Positions 15,197-21,982 of a stretch of 51,634 nt of DNA are shown here, piece after piece. The stretch is from a virus: IMG/VR virus record IMGVR_UViG_3300032249_001329, positions 1 to 51,634 of that record; one strand, written 5' to 3'. The notes beneath the pieces were generated by a model, which ran no database searches, was not told the DNA's origin, and worked only from the letters and a program-made list of their open reading frames with translations. Position 1 is the stretch's first letter, and each line of letters starts with the position of its first letter. Position numbers and translations under genes: made by a program.

Positions 15197-17341
15197 ATGT
15201 CACAAAATCACCCCGACGTATTTTTTGGTACGCTGCAGCCGCCGCCAATAAGCGATAAAAATTCTGCGCAGTATGTTAAAGCGGCCGTCGAGCTGTCAAA
15301 ACTTTATACGCCGCCAGCAGATTTAAGCGGGCGCGGTATCGTTATTTGTGGTGGCGGTCGTTATCTGCCGTCTGTATATGTTAGCGTTCGTTTGTTGCGC
15401 GAGCTTGGGTGTGCGTTGCCTATACAAATATGGCACTTGGGCGATAGTGAGGTGCCGGAAAATGCCGCCGCTCTTTTTTTGCATTTGAACGTAGAATTTA
15501 AAGATGCGCGCAAATTAGTAAACAAATTTAGTCACAAACGGCTTGGCGGCTGGGAGTTAAAAGCGTTTGCGTTGTTGCACTGTCCATGGCGCGAAGTACT
15601 ACTGCTTGACGCGGATAATCTTGCGTTAAAAAATCCAACATGTCTATTCGACGACGAGCTATACAAAGAGCACGGTGCATTATTTTGGCCCGACAGGGGG
15701 CGCTGGCCCGCGGACTCAAAAATTTGGGAGTTAACCGGGATTGCATATCGCGATGAGGCGGAATTTGAGAGCGGTCAAATTGCAGTAGACCGCGCGCGCT
15801 GTTGGTCTGCGCTTACGCTATCTAACTGGTTTAATGTCGAAAGCGCATACTGGTATTCAAAAATTCACGGCGATAAAGACACATTTAGATTAGCGTGGCG
15901 AGCGCTTTCACAAGAATACGGCATGATTCCGCATATGGGCTCTGCGCCGTGGCCTTATTTTTATCAGAAGGACGCAGCCGGCGCGATTTTGTTTCATCAC
16001 GGTTTAAAATGGGACACAATAGCCGCAAATAATGCGCGATTAGAGCACGTGCCGGCTGTCTGCTACAGCTATATCGAAGATTACATTCTGGCGCTCACCG
16101 ACGCGGCCGCGCAGTATGGACCCAAACCAAAACAAAACGTTGAATTACCAATAGAAACAGGCGCAGCTGCGCACGTAGCCGTTGACCCGTGCCATGTTGA
16201 CCATATTTACGGCGTTGCGCGCGCACTTAAACCGGCGCAAGTGTTAGAATTTGGGCTCGGGACCGGCGCCACCGCTAACGCTATTCTTCGTGCGTTGCGT
16301 GAAAATAATCGCGGGCAGCTCACACTAGTCGACAACTGGCACGATTTTGGAGGCCAGCAGCCGGATACGCCAACACTTCGACAAAACCGGCTCAATGTGG
16401 TGGCCGCTGCCGAAGGTTTGTTTGTTAAAAATGCCGCGCCAGTTTATGACATGATAATTTCTGATGCGGATCATTACGGGTCGCATACTTGGTGGGAAGA
16501 TACGCTTCGCCTTGTTCGCCCTGGCGGTTGCGTTTTTTATCATGACGTTACGTTTTCTGGTGCGCCTAATCTGCGAACAATATATGACGAAAGCCGTCAA
16601 AAATATGCCGTGCAATTGTTTAACGCATCAACAACGTCGGATGAGCGGTGCGAGCGGGGGTTGTTGTGCGTATGGCGACCAGAGACTGACGTAGTTCGTC
16701 CGCGCGTCGCTGTATTGCAATACGGTTCAGGTTCGGCACTTGAGCTGCTCAAGTACTCCCGACCTTGCCACGAAAACGCGTGCGCGCGATTTGGCTATGA
16801 CTACATTTTTGAAGGCGAGCCAAAATCTAATAGGCATCCAGTTTGGGAGAAGCCGCGCATGTTTCGCGAAACGCTTGCGGCCGGCTACGATTATGTAATC
16901 TGGCTTGACGCAGATTCGTTTTGGCTTGGCGCGTGTGATCTTTTAACGCCGTGGGCCTCCGCCGCGCCAGCGGCTGTATTAGCCGGTACGTGGCACTCGG
17001 CAAGACCTGGCGCTGGGCACTACTACAATCATTTGAATATTGGCGTACTTTTTGCAAGACAAGGAAACGGCCGCGCGGTGGAACTTTGCGATCGCTGGAT
17101 AGCCATGCCGGACAATATGCACCCCTGGCGCGAGCAGCACTCACTGCACGAACTGCTGGCCGCGGAGCCAGATTTGGTTCATTTTATTGATCATGCTTGG
17201 AACAGCGTGGAGTGGGTACCCGAATACTGCGCGCAAAATCCTGTCGTAGTTTCATGGCACGGAAATCCGATAGCGGCTAGCGCGCGTATTAAACAGTTAA
17301 GCGAAGAGTATAGCCGGCGCTACGATATTTCTATTGGTTAA
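15197..17341 (+). CDS. Three-domain fusion: Mnn1-like GT + methyltransferase + GMA12/Mnn10-like GT
   Basis: 714 residues. Domain 1 (about 45-300): GRGIVICGGGRYLPSVYVSV, GWELKAFALLHCPWREVL and LLLDADNLALKNP (D138-A-D140), the pattern of Mnn1/GT71-like mannosyltransferases. Domain 2 (about 330-490): VLEFGLGTGATANAILRAL, MIISDADHYGSHTWWED, RPGGCVFYHDV, a Methyltransferase_24-type SAM domain. Domain 3 (about 505-710): VAVLQYGSG, CARFGYDYIFEGEP, YVIWLDADSFWLG (D571-A-D573), YYNHLNIGVLFAR and REQHSLHELL, the pattern of GT34 (GMA12/Mnn10) galactosyl/mannosyltransferases. No membrane anchor. It presumably builds a methylated disaccharide in one chain. Confidence 0.82.
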   Translation: MSQNHPDVFFGTLQPPPISDKNSAQYVKAAVELSKLYTPPADLSGRGIVICGGGRYLPSVYVSVRLLRELGCALPIQIWHLGDSEVPENAAALFLHLNVEFKDARKLVNKFSHKRLGGWELKAFALLHCPWREVLLLDADNLALKNPTCLFDDELYKEHGALFWPDRGRWPADSKIWELTGIAYRDEAEFESGQIAVDRARCWSALTLSNWFNVESAYWYSKIHGDKDTFRLAWRALSQEYGMIPHMGSAPWPYFYQKDAAGAILFHHGLKWDTIAANNARLEHVPAVCYSYIEDYILALTDAAAQYGPKPKQNVELPIETGAAAHVAVDPCHVDHIYGVARALKPAQVLEFGLGTGATANAILRALRENNRGQLTLVDNWHDFGGQQPDTPTLRQNRLNVVAAAEGLFVKNAAPVYDMIISDADHYGSHTWWEDTLRLVRPGGCVFYHDVTFSGAPNLRTIYDESRQKYAVQLFNASTTSDERCERGLLCVWRPETDVVRPRVAVLQYGSGSALELLKYSRPCHENACARFGYDYIFEGEPKSNRHPVWEKPRMFRETLAAGYDYVIWLDADSFWLGACDLLTPWASAAPAAVLAGTWHSARPGAGHYYNHLNIGVLFARQGNGRAVELCDRWIAMPDNMHPWREQHSLHELLAAEPDLVHFIDHAWNSVEWVPEYCAQNPVVVSWHGNPIAASARIKQLSEEYSRRYDISIG

Positions 17342-17350
17342 CAATCAATT

Positions 17351-17380
17351 TTGACAATTTGTTTACACCGGCGTTTTACA
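17351..17380 (+). promoter_or_regulatory. Candidate promoter with consensus -35
   Basis: A perfect TTGACA at 17351-17356, then TTTACA at an 18-base spacing (17375-17380). Non-coding DNA between two glycan genes; the next start is at 17413. Confidence 0.55.
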
Positions 17381-17412
17381 CATAAAGCTCGCAAACTCGC
17401 TGCGCGATACCG

Positions 17413-18393
17413 ATGCACACACGTAAACTCATCCTCAGTAATCACCAAAGCCCGGGCGATCTGGTAATGTTGCTTTACGCAATTACCAGCCTGCACGAAA
17501 CATATCCGGGCGAGTATCTCACAGACGTGCGGGTGTCTGTGCCGGCTATTTTTCATCACAATCCGCTGATCACAAAAATAGACGACGCAGACGCCGAGGC
17601 CACGCGGATTGAAATGGAATATCCGCAGATCCACTCAAGCAATGCCAAACCTTACCGATTTACTACAGCCTTTACAGATTTCCTATCCGATAAGCTCCGC
17701 AGACCAATTAAACCGACGAATTTTTCTGGCGTGTTACCTATTGCCGAAGAAGAAAAAACCTGGTATTCAGGCGTGCACGAGAAACTTGGGCGCGATGTTC
17801 CATATTGGGTTTTAAACGCTGGACACAAATACGACTTCACAGCAAAGACGTGGTCGTTCAAGCGGTATCAAGAACTTGTGGAGGCGTGCCCAGATGTCTG
17901 TTTTGTGCAGATCGGATCTAAAGAACACAATCACCCAGAACTATACGGCGACAATTTAATTCGCATGGTTGGCGAGACGGACGCGCGACAGCTTATTCGT
18001 TTGGTCTACAACTCATTTGGCGTAATTAGCCCGGTGAGTCTCGCTGCGCACTTATCGTACGCTGTGCCGGCGCATCCAAGATTTAACCGCGCAAGTAGGG
18101 CAAGTATTGTGCTAGCTGGTGGGCGTGAAGGCGCGCACTGGGAGCAGGGCCCGAACCAGCAGTTTTTACACACATGCGGAATGCTGTCGTGCTGTTCTGG
18201 GGGCGGGTGCTGGAAAAGCCGCGTCGTGCCAATCAGTGACGGTGATAGCAAAGATAACGAGCTTTGCGTAGCGCCTGTGATGATGGAAGACGGGCAGTGG
18301 ATCGCCAGCTGCATGTCCATGATCGAAGTTGACGACGTAGCGCGCATCGTTCGGCGTTACATGCGCAATCTGGACTACGAGCCTAAAAACTGA
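17413..18393 (+). CDS. Heptosyltransferase-like glycosyltransferase (GT9-like)
   Basis: 326 residues. The N-terminus SNHQSPGDLVMLLYAITSLHETYPGEYLTDVRVSV resembles the G-D-x3-L...L...P start of ADP-heptose:LPS heptosyltransferases. PYWVLNAGHKYDFTAKTWSFKRYQELV and VCFVQIGSKEHNHPE correspond to the C-terminal donor domain, and GVISPVSLAAHLSYAVP to the donor-loop region. It also holds a Cys cluster (CGMLSCCSGGGC, about residues 256-267), unusual for GT9. The substrate is unknown; a core-LPS-like or virion glycan is plausible. It has its own promoter candidate. Confidence 0.75.
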   Translation: MHTRKLILSNHQSPGDLVMLLYAITSLHETYPGEYLTDVRVSVPAIFHHNPLITKIDDADAEATRIEMEYPQIHSSNAKPYRFTTAFTDFLSDKLRRPIKPTNFSGVLPIAEEEKTWYSGVHEKLGRDVPYWVLNAGHKYDFTAKTWSFKRYQELVEACPDVCFVQIGSKEHNHPELYGDNLIRMVGETDARQLIRLVYNSFGVISPVSLAAHLSYAVPAHPRFNRASRASIVLAGGREGAHWEQGPNQQFLHTCGMLSCCSGGGCWKSRVVPISDGDSKDNELCVAPVMMEDGQWIASCMSMIEVDDVARIVRRYMRNLDYEPKN

Positions 18394-18428
18394 CCACGTA
18401 CCGCTGTGAAAGCAGGGCTGTTTTCGCA

Positions 18429-18887
18429 ATGACGCCGCGCCGCAATACCGCTATTGCGCTGGACTTTGACCGAACGTTCACCAGCGATATTGAGTTCTGG
18501 CGGTTGTTTGTGCGCTGCGCCGTCATGCGCGGGCATCGTGTGTTTTGCGTCACGGGCCGCACAGAGTCGCCTAAAAACTGGCTCGAGCTGGCTGAGCTGT
18601 TTGGCCCGACTGTGTTTAAGCTTCTGAGTGATTGCGTGTTCTGCAACCATTCTTCAAAACGCGCGCGAATGCAAAGCCTGGGCTATAAGATCGACATTTG
18701 GATTGATGACATGCCGGAAGGCATCGGCACAGCAGTCGATAGCAGCGCGTTTAAAAAACTTGAAGACCAGTTCGACGTCTGCGAAACGTTGCCTATTTTT
18801 ACAAAACGCGCTGTAAATCCGGCGGCTATTTGGCGGCCAGCCAGCAAAGAGTTATTTACGGATCCGCCACCGTCTAGTTTAAACTAG
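18429..18887 (+). CDS. HAD-superfamily hydrolase (small phosphatase)
   Basis: 152 residues. Motif I is ALDFDRTFTSD (nucleophile D12, acid/base D14), followed by a VFCVTGR segment (motif II T/S) and IDIWIDDMPEG (motif IV, D93-D94). No cap domain is visible, so it is a short C0-type HAD resembling phage polynucleotide 3'-phosphatase-like or nucleotidase proteins. Substrate unassigned: a sugar phosphate would fit the cassette upstream, a nucleotide would fit general phage metabolism. Confidence 0.8.
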   Translation: MTPRRNTAIALDFDRTFTSDIEFWRLFVRCAVMRGHRVFCVTGRTESPKNWLELAELFGPTVFKLLSDCVFCNHSSKRARMQSLGYKIDIWIDDMPEGIGTAVDSSAFKKLEDQFDVCETLPIFTKRAVNPAAIWRPASKELFTDPPPSSLN

Positions 18888-18939
18888 ATTTTGCACGCTA
18901 AAAAGCCCGTGCGCCCGCCACACCGAATGGATTTGGTGT

Positions 18940-19635
18940 ATGCAAAAACGCTGGCATTATCTGTATGTAATTGTGTACCCGGCGCTCGGGTATAAGTTCT
19001 ATTATGGCTCACGAATAACCGATCGCATTCCAGATGACGACGTCTCGTATTTTGGGTCGTCGGTGACTTTTGCGCACTACAACGATCCGGCAAATACAGA
19101 GTACCAGGCAGACGCGTTAAAGATAATCTTGTGGGCGCGCCACTGGACGCATAACAAGAGAAACACAAACGCGTTAAACCGCAAAGAAGCAGAACTTATT
19201 CGCAGCGCCCTGTACGACAATGAACACCTCGGTCCTGACATCTGCTTGAATAGAAATCACGGAAAGCAGATTTTTATGACGCCCGAAGAGCGCCAAGCAG
19301 CTCTTGCGCGGTCAATCGCAGGCGGTGGCGGCTTTTTAAACATGTCGGCAGCAAAACTCAAAAAGTTTGCGGCAAAAGGCGGCGCCACCGCGCGAGAATT
19401 AGGCGTCGGTATTTACGCGCTGTCTGAGGCGCAGTTGCGGGCAGCTCGTGCGCGCGGGAACGCTGTAATTGCTGAAAAATATGCTAAAACGTACGAGCTC
19501 TTGAATCCGCAAAACAAGAAGATCAAATTTAAAAACATGCGCGCTTTTTGCCGCGAACACAATCTTGCGCCCGGGCATTTGCGCCGCGTACACTCTGGAA
19601 AATTGAAATCTTACAAAGGCTGGCGAAAACCATGA
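18940..19635 (+). CDS. Free-standing GIY-YIG-type homing endonuclease
   Basis: 231 residues. N-terminus: YLYVIVYPALGYKFYYGSR...DDVSYFGSS, the degenerate GIY-YIG pattern found in phage endonucleases (Y..YYG.. with YxGS), then an E in NRKEAELIRSAL that may be the metal-binding glutamate. The middle (about 105-170) resembles NUMOD3-like sequence, and the C-terminus NMRAFCREHNLAPGHLRRV...YKGWRKP is a NUMOD1/helix-turn-helix DNA-reading motif. No intron is evident around it, so it is a mobile, selfish gene between the HAD and small membrane-protein genes. Its stop overlaps the next start (ATGA). Confidence 0.75.
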   Translation: MQKRWHYLYVIVYPALGYKFYYGSRITDRIPDDDVSYFGSSVTFAHYNDPANTEYQADALKIILWARHWTHNKRNTNALNRKEAELIRSALYDNEHLGPDICLNRNHGKQIFMTPEERQAALARSIAGGGGFLNMSAAKLKKFAAKGGATARELGVGIYALSEAQLRAARARGNAVIAEKYAKTYELLNPQNKKIKFKNMRAFCREHNLAPGHLRRVHSGKLKSYKGWRKP

Positions 19636-19958
19636 GTATGCTCAATCAATTGTCACTTATTTTTGGTGTGTTGCTTTTTGGCGTCGTCGCTGGCTATATC
19701 GCCGGGCGGGTTGATCTCATAATTTGCAAATTAGCGCAAAGTCCTGGCAGCTCCGGCGGCTTTAATTTCAACCGCAAAACAGACAGCAGCGGTAAAGTTA
19801 AAACAGAGGTAGCCATCGACGACAGTAAATTCGTCACTGCGATCGATACCGCCGGATTTTCCAAGACATCTGAGACTGCTCTTGGCAAAGTAACCGAAAA
19901 ATCCGATGATATCCAGGCTTCTGTTTCAAGGCTCGCGCAGTTGAAAGGAAAAGCATGA
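19632..19958 (+). CDS. Small single-pass membrane protein
   Basis: 108 residues from ATG 19632, overlapping the endonuclease stop. The N-terminal hydrophobic helix is LSLIFGVLLFGVVAGYIAG (residues about 6-24), followed by a soluble Ser/Thr/Lys-rich tail of about 80 residues. No family recognised. Its end overlaps the next small gene by 4 bases (ATGA), so the two are translationally coupled. Confidence 0.65.
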   Translation: MSMLNQLSLIFGVLLFGVVAGYIAGRVDLIICKLAQSPGSSGGFNFNRKTDSSGKVKTEVAIDDSKFVTAIDTAGFSKTSETALGKVTEKSDDIQASVSRLAQLKGKA

Positions 19959-20098
19959 CCGCGCCGTTATTGGCTGTTGTGAGTATAATTTACGCTTATG
20001 TGTCCCTTGATCAGTGCTTTAAGGGCAACGGCGCCATGGCGGTGTTGTGGATGAGTTATGCCTGCGCCAACTGCGCGCTTATGTTTGGAAATAAATAG
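19955..20098 (+). CDS. Tiny two-helix membrane protein
   Basis: 47 residues, ATGA-coupled to the preceding gene. Hydrophobic segments at residues 4-18 (PLLAVVSIIYAYVSL) and 28-45 (MAVLWMSYACANCALMF) are separated by DQCFKGNGA. This DQ...KGN loop between two helices is a pattern I remember in many short phage membrane proteins of unknown function. A TATAAT within it (19984-19989) is probably chance. Confidence 0.7.
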   Translation: MTAPLLAVVSIIYAYVSLDQCFKGNGAMAVLWMSYACANCALMFGNK

Positions 20099-20107
20099 GA
20101 GATAATC

Positions 20108-21109
20108 ATGCCCAAAGGCTTAGACGTCGGTACTTCGTTTATCGTGCTGGCAAAAGACACCGCGGACGGAAATGTCGTATACAAAGACTTTCGCGACGCG
20201 TTTTACGCCATCAAGCCGACTACGCCCGTCGCGACCAAAATGATTGAGAAGGGCCTGGCCGATAAGGTATTCGTAAAAGACGAGGACAATACGTTTATTC
20301 TGCTTGGCCAGGACGCCATTGAAAAAGCAGTTGAGCGTAATGATTCGGCAAAGCGGCCGATGTACCGCGGCGTCGTATCGCCCAAAGAAAAAGACGCCAA
20401 ACGTATTCTGGCGTACATTCTTAAAGAAGTAGTTGGCAAAGGGCTGCCCGGCGAAAAAATTGTATTCTGCGTGCCTGCCCAGCCGGTCGACCAGCCCGAC
20501 GACGACTTTGACGTCGGTTATCACGAGGACGTTGTGAAGGCGATTTTAGCTGAGCGTAACTACGACGCTCGCGCAATTCACGAGGCCGAGGCGCTGTGCT
20601 ATTCAGAATTTGAAAACGACGACTACACCGGTATTGGCTTGTCATTTGGTGCCGGCATGGTAAACGTCTGCATCATGCTCAATGGCGAGCCGACGGTGCA
20701 ATTTTCCACGACGCGCTCTGGCGACTGGGTTGACCGGATGTCGGCGGTGGCAACATCCGAGCCAGACTCGGTAGTTCAAGCCGAAAAGGAACACGGCAAA
20801 TTTGTCATTGGCGAACCCAACGACAATCCCATTCTGGCCGCTGTGGCCGCGTATTACGATCGCTTGATTGACTACACCACAAAACAGCTCACCGCGGCGC
20901 TTACAGGCCACAAAGCGCTACCCAAGTTTAAAAACCCAATTCCAGTTGCAATCGCCGGCGGGACATCCAAGGCCGCTGGTTTCGTAGATATGTTCGCCAA
21001 AAAATTGCAAGAAAATGAATTCCCGCTCGTTGTCAAAGAAGTAAGGCACGCCAAGGATCCGCTTCACGCAGTTGCGCGCGGATGTTTAATTGCCGCTAAG
21101 ATTCTTTAA
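20108..21109 (+). CDS. Actin-like (ParM/MreB-type) ATPase
   Basis: 333 residues. Phosphate-1 loop GLDVGTSFIVLAK (residues 4-16); IVFCVPAQP in the connecting region; phosphate-2 region IGLSFGAGMVNVCIM (about 176-190), where the usual first Asp is Ser; adenosine motif PVAIAGGTSKAAGFVDMF (about 279-296). Length and order match ParM/Alp-type actin homologues. Such proteins form filaments that move plasmids or position phage DNA. No gene for a DNA-binding adaptor (ParR-like) is seen beside it; a structured RNA gene follows instead. The preceding small membrane genes may share the transcript. Confidence 0.85.
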   Translation: MPKGLDVGTSFIVLAKDTADGNVVYKDFRDAFYAIKPTTPVATKMIEKGLADKVFVKDEDNTFILLGQDAIEKAVERNDSAKRPMYRGVVSPKEKDAKRILAYILKEVVGKGLPGEKIVFCVPAQPVDQPDDDFDVGYHEDVVKAILAERNYDARAIHEAEALCYSEFENDDYTGIGLSFGAGMVNVCIMLNGEPTVQFSTTRSGDWVDRMSAVATSEPDSVVQAEKEHGKFVIGEPNDNPILAAVAAYYDRLIDYTTKQLTAALTGHKALPKFKNPIPVAIAGGTSKAAGFVDMFAKKLQENEFPLVVKEVRHAKDPLHAVARGCLIAAKIL

Positions 21110-21139
21110 TGTTGCGCAGTTCGTAAACTACTTGCACAC

Positions 21140-21148
21140 TGATAAAAT
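21140..21148 (+). promoter_or_regulatory. Extended -10 promoter of the structured RNA
   Basis: TGATAAAAT is an extended -10 element (TGn + TAAAAT, 21143-21148). A start 7-8 bases downstream falls at about 21155-21156, exactly at the first base of the RNA's closing helix. The same core TGATAAAAT recurs at 26411-26419. Confidence 0.65.
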
Positions 21149-21153
21149 ATGAG

Positions 21154-21376
21154 TTGTCGTAAGTTAGTCGTGGTGGCCGGCTGGTTAGGGAAGCAGGGCG
21201 CCGAGCAGGGATGTGACGCGTCCTGACAGGAAACCGTGGTCAGGTTAAAGCCGCGTTCACGGTAGGTGGAGCAATGAATGCCGCACGAGGTTGAGTTTAC
21301 GCCTTAGAAAGTCATTGCGTAGCCCCGGTTTGCCGGGGTCCGGGCCTGTGGAGGGGATCACAGGAGCTTACGACAA
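21154..21376 (+). ncRNA. Highly structured non-coding RNA, about 220 nt; possibly HEARO/omega-RNA-like
   Basis: A perfect 10-bp closing helix (TTGTCGTAAG 21154-21163 with CTTACGACAA 21367-21376) encloses at least five more: GTGACGCG with CGCGTTCAC (21213-21220/21252-21260, one bulge), inside it CCTGAC/GTCAGG (21222-21227/21239-21244); GCAATGA/TCATTGC (21271-21277/21312-21318); CCCCGG/CCGGGG (21323-21338); CCTGTG/CACAGG (21345-21350/21359-21364). No reading frame is credible. It has its own extended -10 promoter. Segments such as GGTTAGGGAAGCAGG and GGTAGGTGGAGC remind me of HEARO RNAs (the omega RNAs of IscB), but no IscB gene is in the window and the promoter leaves no room for a 5' guide. 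Family assignment is therefore tentative; structure is firm. Confidence 0.8.
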
Positions 21377-21403
21377 ATTTCATGTAACTTATTAGGTGGC
21401 AAC

Positions 21404-21763
21404 ATGCTTGACGAATATTTGCATTCGTTATCTGTGTTTGCCAGCGCTTTTGGCGTGTCGGCTTTTGCCGGCCTCGCTACCTTTTTACGGTTTGCCAAAA
21501 AACTCTCTCAAATAGGTGCAATTAGCGCAATGCTTAACGCCGGGTTTCTCGGCCTGGCAATCGCGCTTACCTGGTATCAAAACTACTTAAAATCTGAAAA
21601 TGTGTACGGTCTGCTGGGAATTTGCGTTTTAGCCGGCATGGGTGGTTCTACACTGACCGATTTGTTAATATCGTTGTTGTCGGGAGCAGGCATTAAAGTC
21701 ACTATAACCCACGAGCGAGACCGCGATGGAGGCGACGAGCATGACAGAACCGATGCGGAGTAA
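21404..21763 (+). CDS. Holin-like membrane protein (LydA-type)
   Basis: 119 residues with an AGGTGG ribosome site. Hydrophobic helices at about residues 7-28, 38-57 and 66-92 (NVYGLLGICVLAGMGGSTLTDLL), followed by a very charged tail (HERDRDGGDEHDRTD). Three helices plus a charged tail, and the G-L-G-G-S...D-L-L pattern in the last helix, fit class I holins of the LydA/phage_holin family, which form the membrane hole at lysis. The matrixin-like gene at 25610 could supply the wall-degrading partner. A small membrane ORF overlaps its end by 23 bases. Confidence 0.7.
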   Translation: MLDEYLHSLSVFASAFGVSAFAGLATFLRFAKKLSQIGAISAMLNAGFLGLAIALTWYQNYLKSENVYGLLGICVLAGMGGSTLTDLLISLLSGAGIKVTITHERDRDGGDEHDRTDAE

Positions 21764-21890
21764 ACTCAGCGTTGCGGCCTTGTTTGGCTTTTTGATTTGC
21801 GGTTTTTTGCTGCTGGTTTCCGGCTTTGCCGCCGCAAATCACGCAGCGCACGCCGCCGCGGCTCAGGAAACAAGCACAGCGCGTCAGTGA
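21741..21890 (+). CDS. Small membrane or secreted protein, possible lysis accessory
   Basis: 49 residues in another frame overlapping the holin-like gene end. A basic start (MTEPMRSKLS) is followed by a hydrophobic helix AALFGFLICGFLLLVSGFAAA and an Ala/His tail. This could be a signal-anchored protein; position after a holin suggests a spanin-like or antiholin role, but there is no lipobox at a processing site and no proof of function. Confidence 0.5.
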   Translation: MTEPMRSKLSVAALFGFLICGFLLLVSGFAAANHAAHAAAAQETSTARQ

Positions 21891-21896
21891 CTTTAT

Positions 21897-21968
21897 TGCT
21901 TGATAGCTCAACGGTAGAGCAGCCGGCTGTTAACCGGCAGGTTCTAGGTTCGAATCCTAGTCAAGCAG
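21897..21968 (+). tRNA. tRNA-Asn (GTT)
   Basis: A full cloverleaf: acceptor TGCTTGA/TCAAGCA, D-arm GCTC-aacggta-GAGC, anticodon arm GCCGG-CTGTTAA-CCGGC with anticodon GTT, T-arm CTAGG-TTCGAAT-CCTAG, discriminator G. No CCA is encoded, so the host must add it. Asn AAC/AAT codons are common in the virion genes here, which may explain why it is kept. Confidence 0.96.
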
Positions 21969-21982
21969 TTTGAGGGTTGCCC

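Noticed and set aside
19984-19989. Perfect TATAAT
   Set aside because: It lies inside the 47-residue membrane-protein gene and has no -35; more likely coding sequence.
21154-21376. Group I or group II intron or RNase P RNA
   Set aside because: No splice-linked exon, no domain V-like hairpin and none of the RNase P core sequence I know; the element sits between complete genes.
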